Assembly: GCA_019828545.1 (NCBI GenBank)
Contig: JACVRA010000210.1
Span: 620,531-684,530 of the forward strand
Length of the DNA stretch: 64,000 nt
From: Paracamarosporium sp. OC-R06-R3
Lineage: Eukaryota > Ascomycota > Dothideomycetes > Pleosporales > Didymosphaeriaceae
Direction: 5' to 3'
Shown one piece after another: positions 34,973-46,690 of this stretch (position 1 is the stretch's first letter; every line of letters begins with the position of its first letter). The notes under the pieces were generated by a model. It did no database searches. It was not told where the DNA came from and was given only the letters and a program-made list of their open reading frames with translations. The translations under genes were made by a program, and so were the position numbers.

Positions 34973-35318
34973 GGCGGTTGTCTGTGGTGGCTATATCAAA
35001 ATTCGGCCGCGGATGCGGGATTCGCCTTTGGATTCGGCACACCGGGTGGGGGACGTGCGCGGCGCGCGAGCTGTCTGCAGGTCGACAGAAATTTTCGGGA
35101 GCTGCAAACGGGCTTGGCGCTATGGCAGAAAGCAGCAACAAAGTGGCCTGCAGACCGGTGACGACAGCGGAGCGCAGACAGGCGCAGACGGGCGCAGACG
35201 GGCTCGCCGTCGCAGCGTCGTCGCGAGGGCGCTGTGCGTTATCTGCTGCCAATCAGCCAAAAGCAGACGCGGCGCACGCGGGGTCAATCCTGCACAGCTC
35301 CGGCTGGTGACGACATGC

Positions 35319-35376
35319 CTGGTGCTGGTGCTGGTGCTGGTGCTGCTGGTGCTGCTGGTGCTGCTGGTGCTGCTGC
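35319..35376. repeat. CTG/GGTGCT microsatellite in the BUD20-ACO1 divergent promoter region
   Basis: The tract consists of GGTGCT hexamers passing into GCTGCTGGT nonamers (CTG-type triplets with GGT interruptions). It lies between the divergent genes BUD20 and ACO1, outside both reading frames. Confidence 0.88.
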
Positions 35377-35723
35377 GTCCATCTGAGCGCGCGCCTCTCA
35401 GCCTCTATATACAATACAAGCACGCTGCATGCCCACGCAGCCGAGGCCTCGATCCGCCCACCGCCGCCCACCGACCTCCTGCGGCTTTTTCTCGCCGCCT
35501 CTGCACGCCAGCACGTGAAACACGACGCGGACGACGGGAAATCACAGCCGCCTCGCTTTTGTCTGGCGCCGAGGTAGCTCTATCCGTGCGAACCGCGCCC
35601 CAGCCAATCAGCCGAGCTCTGATCGCCATTAGTTAGCGGCCAGCTTGCGGCCAGCTTCTGACGTTCTTTTCTTCCGCCGCCTCCATCTCCCAAACTCTCC
35701 ACTCCATCCTCCATCCACCCACC

Positions 35724-38598
35724 ATGCAGAAGTTCGCGAGGCTTGGCCGTGTCGGCCAGAGCCTTGTCCAGCGGAGGCAATTGGCCACCGTCAGCGATGC
35801 GCCGCTCTCTCGCAAGGTCGAGATGACCAACTGGGAGAAGGGCCATTACATCAACTACCAGAAGATGAGCGAGAACTTGGGCATAGTCCGCAAGCGTCTC
35901 AACCGCCCTCTCACCTTCGCCGAGAAGATCCTCTACTCCCACTTGGATGACCCCCACAACCAGGAAATCGAGCGAGGCTCGAGCTACCTCAAGCTCCGCC
36001 CCGACCGTGTAGCTTGCCAGGATGCCACCGCCCAGATGGCCATTCTGCAGTTCATGTCCGCCGGCATGCCCTCCGTCGCTACTCCCACCACTGTGCACTG
36101 CGACCATCTCATCGAGGCACAGATTGGCGGCGCAAAGGACTTGGCTCGCGCCTCTGACATCAACCGTGAGGTCTACGACTTCTTGGCCACATCTTGCGCA
36201 AAGTACAACATTGGTTTCTGGAAGCCCGGTTCTGGTATCATCCACCAGATCGTCCTCGAGAACTACGCTTTCCCCGGTGCTCTGCTCATCGGTACCGACT
36301 CGCATACCCCCAACGCTGGTGGTCTGGGTATGGCTGCCATTGGTGTTGGAGGTGCTGATGCCGTCGATGTCATGGCTGGTCTTCCTTGGGAATTGAAGGC
36401 TCCCAAGGTTCTTGGTGTCAAGCTGACGGGTAAACTGTCTGGCTGGACTGCGCCCAAGGGTATGTACTATCCGAGCCTTTCCTGTTGTTGCATGGAGCTC
36501 CGAAGTTCGAATCGAGTTTTGGTTGGCTAACTTGCGTTTTAGACATCATTCTCAAGGTCGCTGGTATCCTGACCGTGAAGGGAGGAACTGGCTACATTGT
36601 CGAATATCACGGCCCGGGTACCGAGAGCCTATCATGCACTGGCATGGCTACCATTTGCAACATGGGGTGAGTGAACTCTCGTTGTCGTGAGCTTATAAGC
36701 GACTTCACGCTTTCGTGAGTTGCTTCATGCGACCATAAGTCAACTCTGGCTGTGGTGAGCCCATACGGGATTTCACGCTGTCAGGAATGACTTGATGCTG
36801 TTTCGAGTCAACTCAGGCTATAATGAGCACACTGTCATGAGTTGCTTCATGATGCTATGAGTTACCTCACGCTGTCGTGAGATTGTTGTGGCCATTTTGC
36901 TAACAGGTTTTTATAGTGCTGAAATTGGCGCCACCACGTCCCTGTTCCCCTTCAACGACCGCATGTATGATTACCTTGCCGCCACCAAGCGCCAGTCTAT
37001 CGGTGACTTCTCCCGCGAGTACGCCGCCGAGCTTCGTGAGGACGAGGGTGCGCAGTACGACGAGCTCATTGAGATCAACCTGGATGAGCTTGAGCCGCAC
37101 ATCAACGGTCCCTTCACACCCGATCTTGCTACCCCGATCAGCAAGTTCAAGGAGGCTGTCAAGGCCAACAAGTGGCCCGAAGACCTCAAGGTTGGCCTCA
37201 TCGGTTCTTGCACAAACTCCTCCTATGAGGACATGTCGCGCGCCGCTTCGATCGCCGAGGACGCCATGTCTCACGGCATCAAGTCCAAGTCTCTTTTCAC
37301 CGTCACTCCCGGTTCCGAGCAGATCCGCGCCACCATTGAGCGCGATGGTCAGCTCAAGACTTTCGAGGAGTTCGGCGGTATGGTCCTGGCTAACGCCTGC
37401 GGTCCCTGCATTGGTAAGTAATCGTCTATGCCTTCAACCCTTGTGTTCGATGGCGCTTATGACATCTATTGTCTTCATTTTTCCAATTGCTAACTGTTGT
37501 ACAGGTCAATGGGATCGTAAGGACGTAAAGAAGGGAGAGCCTAACTCCATCATCTCCTCGTACAACCGTAACTTCACTGGCCGCAACGACGCCAACCCCG
37601 CCACTCACTCTTTCGTCACCTCACCCGATCTCGTGGTTGCCATGTCCATCGCCGGTACCCTTAACTTCAACCCTCTGACCGACACCCTGAAGGACAAGGA
37701 TGGAAAGGAGTTCAAGGTCCGTATCCTATACCCTGGTAGGACTCAATGAATGATGCTAACGCTTCGATAGCTCAAGGAACCCACTGGCGACGGTCTTCCC
37801 TCTCGTGGGTATGACCCGGGCCAGGACACGTACCAGGCACCTCCCGAGGATCGCGCGTCGGTCTCCGTTGCTGTTTCTCCCACTTCAGACCGCTTGCAGC
37901 TTCTGCAGCCTTTCGAGGCATGGGACGGAAAAGACATTGAGGAGGTCCCCGTCTTGATCAAGACTGTTGGCAAGACCACCACCGACCACATCTCCATGGC
38001 CGGCCCCTGGTTGAAGTACCGTGGACATCTCGACAACATCTCCAACAACATGCTTATCGGTGCCATCAGCGCTGACAGCGGTGAGGCTAACAAGATCAAG
38101 AACATGCTCAATGGCGAGTACGACGCTGTCCCGGCTGTTGCCCGTGACTACAAGAAGAACGGCATCAAGTGGGTCGTTATCGGTGACTGGAACTACGGCG
38201 AGGGTTCTTCCCGCGAGCACGCTGCTTTGGAGCCCAGGCACTTGGGAGGTATCGCTGTTATCACCCGATCCTTCGCTCGTATTGTAAGTAGCCCATGATG
38301 CGAACAGGCGCGAAATCTTACTGACTATGCACAGCACGAGACCAACTTGAAGAAGCAGGGTATGCTTCCTTTGACCTTCAGCGACCCCGCCGACTACGAG
38401 AAGGTTGGCCCCAACGACAAGGTCAGCATCGCCGCTACCGAGCTCTCCCCCGGCAAGCCCATCACCCTTACCGTTCACCCCGCCGATGGCAGCAAGTCTA
38501 TCGACATCAAGCTGTCGCACACCTTCAACGAGGGCCAGATCGAGTGGTTCAAGAACGGCAGCGCGCTCAACACTATGGCTAAGAAGTCTGGCAACTAA
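35724..38598 (+). CDS. ACO1: Mitochondrial aconitate hydratase
   Basis: TCA-cycle enzyme interconverting citrate and isocitrate through a [4Fe-4S] cluster, in the mitochondrial matrix. Six exons (35724-36459, 36543-36666, 36917-37413, 37505-37716, 37771-38283, 38335-38598) give 781 residues, the normal length. The N terminus [20 protein letters not shown] is a typical basic presequence. Cluster cysteines lie in [14 protein letters not shown] and [13 protein letters not shown]. Further signatures are [52 protein letters not shown] and the swivel-domain [20 protein letters not shown]. The mature form should start near residue 25. Introns are 83, 250, 91, 54 and 51 bp; the 250-bp one is unusual (see the repeat entry). 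In yeast the protein also stabilises mtDNA. Confidence 0.96.
36667..36916 (+). repeat. ACO1 intron 2 filled by degenerate ~20-bp tandem repeats
   Basis: This intron is three to five times longer than its neighbours. Nearly all of it is made of about nine diverged units of 19-27 bases, typified by TCACGCTGTCGTGAGTTGCT and TCATGATGCTATGAGTTACC. Each unit carries GTGAG, ATGAG or similar, so the intron contains several copies resembling its own GTGAGT donor. The 3' end has CTAACAG followed by TTTTTATAG; the TATAG acceptor is the one that keeps frame ([10 protein letters not shown]). Confidence 0.8.
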
Positions 38599-38992
38599 GT
38601 GCATCATGGAAACAACTTGTGGATATGACACGCAATTCTGGGGATGTATATAAGCAGGGGATGAACGCCTGTACACAATACTGGCGAGGGAGGATGAAGT
38701 CATGACGTCTGGGGAGGAGAGAGTTTGGATTGTGATAGGTGGTGCTCACGACGACTATGCAATGCGCCGGTGGTAGAGCTTTTGATATCATACCGACTCG
38801 GCACAATCGGGTTTGGACTGTACTTTTTACGGTGTTTAGCATGTTATCTTTTGAATCTATTTGCGGCATTATTCTACAAAGCATCCAGATGTCCGTTTCC
38901 GTCAAATTGATATTTCCATTGTTCAACTTTCGAGCATTCTCATGATGTATTGTAGTTCAACTGCTCCAGAATGCAAGATTTTGTGATGATCG

Positions 38993-39195
38993 TTTCGATG
39001 GATAACCCAGCGTGGGTGGCCTCAGGACTGTGACAGTATAGACAATAAGCTGAGCTCCTGCGTATCCACGCCGCCTCCATTCCGGTTCCGCGGTCAGCGT
39101 CAGATCTTAAGAATTCACCGTTAGAATAAATAAGAGTTCGTTTTTACTATCCGGTCACAGTGCTGAGGCCACCCACACTGGATTATCCGTTGAAA
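38993..39195. mobile_element. Short inverted-repeat element, MITE-like
   Basis: Two arms of 42 bases, 39000-39041 and 39147-39188, are inverted copies with five mismatches by my alignment. Both contain GTGGGTGGCCTCAG and ACTGTGAC. The similarity runs a few bases further out on each side (to about 38993 and 39195). The arms enclose 105 bases without coding capacity. Two of the mismatches are C/T transitions. I could not identify a convincing target-site duplication. The structure suits a non-autonomous DNA transposon (MITE) or a large hairpin; it sits between ACO1 and the SprT gene. Confidence 0.7.
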
Positions 39196-39396
39196 TCAGC
39201 GCCTTCGCGATAGGGCCTTTTGGCGACCCACGACCCGTCAAAAACGTTTTGTACTAACGCCCGTTGCACGCGGCACACTCTGTCGCGCTAGCGGTTACCC
39301 CAACAACCAACCGCACAAACAAACCGTCACAACCGCAATTCCCCCATCTTTAAACGAACTACACTCATAATCTCGACATCGCTACGAGTATACACT

Positions 39397-41578
39397 ATGG
39401 CGCGTCTTCGAAAGCCCAGCCCTATGGAACCGACCATATTCATACCACCACCATCAACAACTACCACGCGATCCACACGATCCAGTCCCCGCAAGACTGT
39501 GCACGAGTCGCCCTCAACTCGCAAATTACGCTATACGTCGTCGCAAGATTCAGATGAAGAGTCGTTCCTCGTTCCAAAGGCCCCGGCGAACCGGTCGCCC
39601 GTTAGGAAACAGCGCGTGCTGCGGCCGATGGCGAGCAATGCGAGTTTAGCACAGAGACCTAGCAGCGAGAGTTTGCGCAGCTTGGCAGCGACACCGGATA
39701 AGGATAGGAGGCAGAGGAGACCACTGAAAGAGGGTGGCGTTGCGGCGAATTATTTGTACTCGAAGACTTTGGCGAAGACTGTGATGCGGAAGAGAGACCC
39801 GCCAAGTGCTGTGAAGGGTGTGGAGGTCGACGAGAACGATGTCAGCATTGTTTGCGGAGACGATGATATAATGGAGGAAGACAAGGAAAATTCGCAGCCA
39901 AAGCAAGAGCAGAGTGATGAAGAAGAGGACGAGGATGAGGAACCGATAGTCGATGCTAGGAGAAGACGATTGCAGCCACGAGCGAGAAGGGTTATGTCTG
40001 ACTCTGAAGACTCTGACGAAGACTACGATGATGCTGCAATGTCTCAGCACACACAAGATCCACTTCCGGAACCTGTGTGGAAATCCTCTGCAGCTATGCC
40101 TCCTCCACCTCTTGTCTCCAACGGGCCATCGTTTCGAAAGGGGCATAATACCATTTCAAATTGGGCTCAAGATGTCGTTGATTTGACAGGTTCTCCAGAG
40201 CCAGTACTAGATTTGGCGCTTCCACCACCAGCTCGAGCACGCACTGCGTCATTCGCCGCTTCGTCTCGTGCAAGCAGCAGGTTATCCAATGTTGACGACG
40301 TCCTGGTCTAGTAAGCCGATGCTTTTCTTTTGTAGTATACTATCGCTGACTTTTTCCAGCTCTCCAACTCCCAAAAAACACCGCTCACCTCGCAAGGCTC
40401 CTCCGATATCGCGCCCAAGCACGCCGCCCCAGCTCCCCAGTCCTTCAAAACTTGCCTCTCCATCAAAGAAGAACGCTCGCATACCAAACGCGCCCAATCT
40501 AAGACCCAGCATCGACGCATTCTGGGATCCTGAAATTGTAAACGACCACAACGACAAGTACTCACCTTCAAAGCCGCTTCTTTCCCCGCGAAAACAGAAC
40601 TTATTCAAGGAGCTCGAGAAACAGATGAATTCCATAATCATATCCGACGATGAGAGCGACTCTTTTCCTTCACCTACAACTTCGCCACGAAAAAAGAAAG
40701 CACAGTCTCCTACTAAAAAGACTTCTCCGGACGCTTCTGCTCCGACCGTAGCAGACCTACGTGCACAACGCAAAGACTTCGCCGCCCGCAAGCACGCACT
40801 GGCTGAAGCCTTCCTCATCGAGCTAGACACAACCATCACGAATGGCCGCATCGCCGAGCTGTCTAGTCAGACTAATGGCATCAAGCTCGTCTGGTCCAAA
40901 ACCCTCAAAACCACCGCTGGCCGCGCCAACTGGCGTCGCGAGCAAATTCGCCTACGCACCGGCCCTCTTCCCTCTGACACACACACCGAGATCCGACACC
41001 ATTGCTCCATAGAACTCGCCGAAAAGGTCATCGACGACGAGGAAAGGTTGTACAACGTACTTGCACACGAATACTGCCACCTCACTACCTTCATGATCAG
41101 CGAGGTTCGGAATAACCCGCATGGTGCGGAGTTCAAGTCGTGGGGCGCCAAAGTCACAGCTGCGTTCAAGAGCAGGGGCGTAGAAGTCACAACTAAGCAC
41201 TCGTACAAGATCGACTACAAGTATATCTGGGAGTGCGTGACATGTGGCTACGAGTTCAAGCGGCATAGTAAATCCGTTGACCCTGTTCGCCACTCATGCG
41301 GTCGATGCAAAGGCAAATTGGTACAGACTAAGCCGACGCCCCGTGCAGGCGCTGCCGGCAAGGATGGCAAGAAGCAAAACGGCGAATATCAGGCCTTCGT
41401 CAAAGAGAACTTTGGTAGGCTGAAAAAGGAGATGGAGGGGAGAGGCGAGGAAGCGGCGATGGGTAAGGTCATGGAAGCTGTAGCGAGGGAGTACCGGGAG
41501 ATGAAGGCTGCGAGGACGAAGGAGGCCGAAAGCAACGTGAATGATCTGGAGGCTGCGATCGAGGGACTAAAATTATGA
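39397..41578 (+). CDS. GCNA/SprT-like metalloprotease domain protein
   Basis: Likely nuclear protein of the germ cell nuclear acidic peptidase (GCNA)/SPRTN group, which in animals and yeasts acts on DNA-protein crosslinks. Exons 39397-40310 and 40360-41578 encode 710 residues (49-bp intron). The first 470 or so residues are disordered, with SP/SPRK motifs, acidic runs (QSDEEEDEDEEP) and a possible SUMO-interacting core VVDLTG. The SprT domain follows: helix RKHALAEAFLIELDTTI, the zinc-protease motif LAHEYCHLTTF (HExxH type, HEYCH), then the zinc ribbon WECVTCGYEFKRHSKS with CGRCKGKL. The tail is a basic coiled coil. This combination of disordered acidic N terminus plus SprT is the GCNA layout; S. 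pombe has a related protein. Crosslink repair is inferred from family. Confidence 0.85.
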
Positions 41579-43172
41579 TTGATGAACACGGCTGATGCCT
41601 GCACGATTCTCCTTTTGCTGGCGTTTCGAGCCGGTGGTTATAACTCTCATCACCTGTTGGTTGCATTCGAGGCTTGGTTACGAGCATAGATTCCTTCATT
41701 GTAAATAATAATGGATTCATCACTCTCACGGCTCGTTTCTGACACTGCTCATCATTTACGACGTCGATGTGTGTCCAGGTCTTAGGGTCTAAACTGGAAC
41801 AATTAGCATAGATGTAGATGTGGTGTTAGACCTTGGTGTTCGTTCTGAAACAGCCAAAAGCCGCTCTCACAAGGTGGTGGCGTGTCCCGGTCTCATGACC
41901 TTCTTTCTGCGTCGACTTTCGCTGCATATGTTGCTGGAGATCAGCTCATGCCGCGCAAGATGCGGTCACGAACCGTGGGTCGTGTTATACCAAGACAATG
42001 AATGGACTTATCTCAAAAATGACTGCCTGCGGGTGCAAATGATGCAGAGAATGAACAAATACTTTGCAATGGAAGAGGGGCGAAGAGTCGTTCTCCACAC
42101 CTAGCTTTAGCCAGCCTCGTTCTAGGCTAGTGAAGAACTGTTTGTAGCTGTGAGAAGCTAGAGTGGAAAGTACTGGTGTGTGTCTCGTTCAACAGACTGG
42201 ACCCTCGGATCGCGATGAAGATGATTTTTTGGTCTTTCCCGCTGCAAACGTTTTAGAAGAGCCGAGCCGATCTGGACACGCAACACATGCGGTAGGCATA
42301 TGAAGAATCCAGCTACACGCCACTTGATCTTGCACTGCCTTCTTCAAAAGGAGAACTAGAGCTGGTTTTACATAACCGTTGTGCGTTTATCCTCTGTTGA
42401 AGGGATAGGGCAAGTATGTGAATTGAGTGCGGAAAGGCGATGGTAGAACTGCCTATTCACCTGAACACAAGTGCAAGTGAATGTAATTGAGCCTTCCCTT
42501 GAGCTCTTGCAATTCCAATTGTATTTCTTCGTGTATCGAAACAAGGGCTAGGTCGTTGTACGAATGCACTAAGACGAAGGGGGGCTAGAATTAATCTCCG
42601 AGCGAATGACGTATCGACCGAATGTGGACTTTAATAACCGAGGAAGTGGCACGACTCCACACGTCGACGATCTGTACACGCCTAGTTGCATGGATACATT
42701 CGCCAGGCACCGCACAGAAAATGCCACCAAGGACAAAGCCACGTTCTGTCCACGAGGACAACTCTATTACTAAATGCATATAATCGACACACGCCTCTCC
42801 TAGAATGGCTATCGTGGATGCATCTGTACCCCGTGCTTACAGGGGTGACTACCCTGTCTAGTGTTGCGCAAAACTGCTAAGTACCGGGAAATTTATTCCC
42901 CACCGGCGGCACTTATACGAGTTGTTTCATCATCTACCCCAAACAGCCGGTCGAAACATATCAATACAATAGGGCCGATGCCTGGTAATTCGCGGAACAA
43001 CATTCTCTATAGTGCTCGGTGGAGCTCGGGCGGACCCTACGGAAGCTTAACAAGTATAGGGGACACGGTATAAGATGACTTGGCTTTCCAAGCTTTTTGT
43101 AGCCCATCCACGGTCATTCATTCCCTACAACCCTTTCGATTCTTCCTCAGCCACCCGAGTTAAACTTGCAAC
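41579..43172. other. Gap of 1.6 kb before the GH12 gene
   Basis: One plus frame of 94 residues (41820-42104) and several shorter ones are present, none with a domain or signal. The right part should include the GH12 promoter, with a TATA-like TTAAACTTG just before the start. I see no repeats. Confidence 0.5.
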
Positions 43173-43979
43173 ATGAAGTTCACGGCTTCCCTCGTCTCCA
43201 TGGTGCTGGCCGCCTCGAGCGCCTTTGCTGCACCCTCCCGCACCGTCGAGAAGCGTGACACGACCATCTCTTGCGACGCTTGGGGCTCTCTACAAACTGG
43301 TGGCTACACCATCTACCACAACAACTGGGGAGCGGCCGATGCCACCTCTGGCTCGCAGTGCACCTACTACAAGTCACTGAGCGGCAGCACCGTTGCTTGG
43401 TCGACTTCTTGGACTTGGGCCGGTGGTAACGGCAAGGTCAAGTCCTACTCCAACGTAGCTCTTGAGAATGTCAACAAGCAGCTGTCCGCTGTTTCATCCA
43501 TTCCTTCCGTCTGGAAGTGGTCGTAAGTGTTACCCGTAGAGCCATGAAAGTGCAATTAGATTGACATGATCATCAGACAAACCAGCAGCGGCACGCCCGT
43601 CGTCGACGTTGCCTACGATCTCTGGCTTGCCCCCACCTCTGGAGGCTCCAACGCCTACGAGATTATGATCTGGCTCGCCGCCTACGGAGGCGCTGGCCCA
43701 ATCTCCCAAACCGGCAGTGCTATTGCCACCGTCACCATTGGTAGCGCCAGCTACAAGCTGTTCTACGGTCTGAACGGCAGCGTCAAGGTCTACTCTTTCG
43801 TCGCCTCCAGCACCAACCAGAACTTCAACGGCGACCTCAACCTCTTCTTCAAGTACCTCACCAGCAGCCAGGGTGTCCCATCCAACTACTACATCACCTC
43901 TCTCCAGGCCGGCACCGAGCCCTTCACTGGCTCCAAGGTCGTCCTTACCACCTCTGCTTACAGCATCTCCGTCAAATAA
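43173..43979 (+). CDS. Secreted glycoside hydrolase family 12 endoglucanase/xyloglucanase
   Basis: Extracellular beta-1,4-glucan or xyloglucan-cleaving enzyme for plant cell wall degradation. Exons 43173-43522 and 43577-43979 (54-bp intron) give 250 residues. Residues 1-19 are a signal peptide ([19 protein letters not shown]), and a KR at about 27-28 may be a Kex2 site. The GH12 beta-jelly-roll motifs are [28 protein letters not shown] and VAYDLWL. The nucleophile is E145 in [10 protein letters not shown] and the acid/base is E231 in QAGTEPFTG. No cellulose-binding module is attached. The coding sequence is GC-richer and uses C-ending codons more than its neighbours, as usual for highly expressed secreted enzymes. 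Some GH12 proteins are sensed by plants as danger signals; nothing here shows this. Confidence 0.94.
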
Positions 43980-44358
43980 GCGGCTGTTGCGATTGCTGAG
44001 AACACCTTCTTTGTATATATTGGCTGAGGCCTTAAAATAAGTTTTTACATGCATAAATCATTGTAGGACTTCGGTCCTTCGTATCCATAAGTCGGTTTTG
44101 CTAGCTTAAATCTAGGAGCTGGCCTGTACGGCTAGCTTCCATAAAACGAGTGATGTTTCCTATTTGGTGCATGACAAGGAATATTGGTATGACTGCGGGG
44201 TATGATGGCATCTTACTGGACAGTCATTACACTTATGTAGGCTAACAAACGTACTTTGTAATGAAGTATACAAGGATAAGTCATAACAAATGAGACAGTC
44301 TACGTTACCGGATTTTTTGAATTCTAAGAATAACTGCCAACGCAGGCGAACTACACAA

Positions 44359-46690
44359 TTACATCTCAGCCTTCTTGACTTTGAATTGTTCTCCAATAAC
44401 GACCCATTGCGCAACAGTGAATGCAAAACGCATCGCATTAGCACCCTTATGCTGAAATGCTTTATCAACTAGGCCTTCCACCTTGTCCCATGCAACGAAT
44501 CCAAGTTGTTCTACTTTTTGCCTAGTTAGTAGCTCGGAAGTAATCTGTGCAATGGACCATTTTCCGGGTAAGTGGTTGGCGCAGAGTATGGCTGTAGCTT
44601 GATTTAGCACACATTGAGAATTTGCTAACAAGTACGAGACTTACATGTTTCTTTCTGTTGTATAACTCTTCTGTGATAAAAGGTCTGCTAGCTTCTCTCA
44701 AGATCCACTTCTCTGTAAATCTTTCTTCCCCGTTATCCCATCTTATCTTAACACTAGGTGGCAGCCCATTTACATACTCAGTTAGGTGGTGGTCTAAGAA
44801 AGGTGTTCTTGCCTCGATTGAGTGCGCCATCTCTGTTCGATCGCCCAGGCAGGATAGGAAGATATTAGCGAGATGGCCTTTCTGCCAGACATACAGCGCT
44901 GAATGAAGCGGATGCCACTTTGAAATAATCTTATCTCTAACAACCGTCCACTGAATTGGCTATAGTGAGCTGTGGATCGCAGATACCGTAGCCCTTGGTC
45001 CAGTCTGCGAAAAGCGTGTCGGGAGAGAAGGCTGTCATGGACGCCATAGTCGTGATATCGTTCAACATGCGTCGAGGCAGCGACGGCCCACGGTTTGCAC
45101 CATCGGCACCGATCGATTTGTAGTAAGCGCTGTTCTCTTCATCAGTTTTGACGCACTGTGCTTTCCGGGTCCCATCCGGCAGAGGGTTCGATAAACACGC
45201 AACGTCTTGTTCGCGAAGATAGTCAGGCAAGTACATCGGATAACCACCAAATTGCTCGTCTGCCCCCTCCTCAGTCAGAACCACTTTGAAACCTAGCTCT
45301 TGAGGTACCTCAGATAGTGCGTATTTCCCAATATAATTCAAATCAGGATTGTGGTGCTCGCAATGCCACGTTGCGTCCTCAAAACGTGCAGCAAGCTCTG
45401 CTTCGTTCATGTGCTTCTTGTAGTATTTTACACCTAGATGATCTGCCGTCCTTTCTGCAATGGCAGACTCATCGAAGCCGCTGTCTTCATCGAAGGCAAT
45501 ACTGAAGCAGCTGACACGATCTGTTTCATTGTCATTGCCCATGCGCTCTCCTTGCTCTTTGACGAGGTGAGTCACCATGCCAGCAATTACCGAAGAGTCA
45601 ATCCCGCCGCTCAGATACACGCCGACGGGTACATCGGCTCGTAGGCGTGTGCGAATGGATTCCAGCATTCGGGATCGAACGCCTTCGATCATCTCTTGGT
45701 CAGAGCGCATATCTGGTTGGGTCTATACTTATCAGGTTGGTCAAGACCCATTAGGAAATACGATGCTTACCTTGAGTGGGTAGTCAATATCCCAGTAAGG
45801 ACGCGACTCTATGTTGTCGAAGGATCGACACATCATGTAGTGACCAGGCCGAACCTAGCAAGATCAGTATTCTGTATCAACATGCAATTCATCCACTTCT
45901 GATCCACCCACCTTTCTCACGCCTTTGAATATCGTCCAAGCATCATGGTTCCAACCGGCGTCTTTCAAGCTCGCAACATCCCACTCTGGTTCCCATCCCA
46001 ATGGTAGGAATGCTTTAGCTTCAGCAGCGACCAGCAGCTTGTTGCCAACAAAGGTATAGAACAGTGGTTTAATGCCATATCTATCTCTTGCTGCAATAAA
46101 GGTCTGCGTGCGTGCATCGTAAATGCACAGTGCGAACTCTCCACGCAACTTCGACAAGAACGAAAGTCCATAGTACTTGTATAAGGCTATTACGATTTCG
46201 CAATCGCTATGGCCTCTGAACTTATACCCGGTCTTCTCACTTAAGGATGCCCGCAGGGCTTCGTAATCGTAGAGTTCTCCATTGACAACTGCATGCACGG
46301 TATCTTCCTCGTCATGGAATGGCTGCGCACCATCTGGAGTTAGGTCGTTGATGGCTAATCTAACATGGCCGAGAGCTGTGTGATATATTAGTAAATTTCT
46401 TTAAAAACTAGGATCGATGGGTCTAAGGGGAATATGAGAGGTCCAAGTACATAAGAGATCACCGGAAGCCCGTAGCATGTAACGTGATCCTGTTGCGAGA
46501 GGGATATCAAGGATAAAATACCAACTTTATTGTCAGAGATAATCCATTGGCCTCTGGAATCAGGCCCTCGATGCTTGATCAAATCTAGACTCTCATTCAG
46601 CTGCTTTGCCCAGGTTTTCGGATCGCTAAGGTAGCCGGAAGCCTTCCGTTGTGTACGATCAAGGCTAAGGATACAGCTGATGCCACACAT
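44359..46690 (-). pseudogene. Class II asparagine synthase (glutamine-hydrolysing), broken by two frameshifts
   Basis: The family converts aspartate to asparagine with ATP and glutamine. Exons are 46522-46690, 45912-46375, 45771-45854, 45722 down to about 44947, and on through 44359, with introns of 146, 57, 48 and 53 bp that are all well formed. The N-terminal glutaminase begins MCGISC (C2 nucleophile) and has KHRGPDSRGQW and VNGELYDYE. The synthetase part has the ATP pyrophosphatase loop YLSGGIDSSVIAG and EGADEQFGGYP. The frame then breaks at about 44945-44950: ANSVDG runs into C-stop, while the next frame resumes at RDKIISKWHPLHSALYVW. A second break lies at about 44538-44548, after PENGPLHR, and the frame resumes at SELLTRQKVEQLGFV. 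No intron can explain either. It may be a decaying paralogue or carry sequencing errors. Confidence 0.75.

Noticed and set aside
34779..35636. Plus-strand frame of 285 residues across the BUD20-ACO1 region
   Set aside because: It crosses the antisense of BUD20 and the CTG microsatellite (leucine/valine run) and has no domain.
37885..38703. Minus-strand frame of 272 residues
   Set aside because: It is antisense to two ACO1 exons and the intervening intron; an artefact of the codon pattern of a highly expressed gene.
43530..44054. Minus-strand frame of 174 residues
   Set aside because: It lies antisense to the GH12 second exon and has no features of its own.
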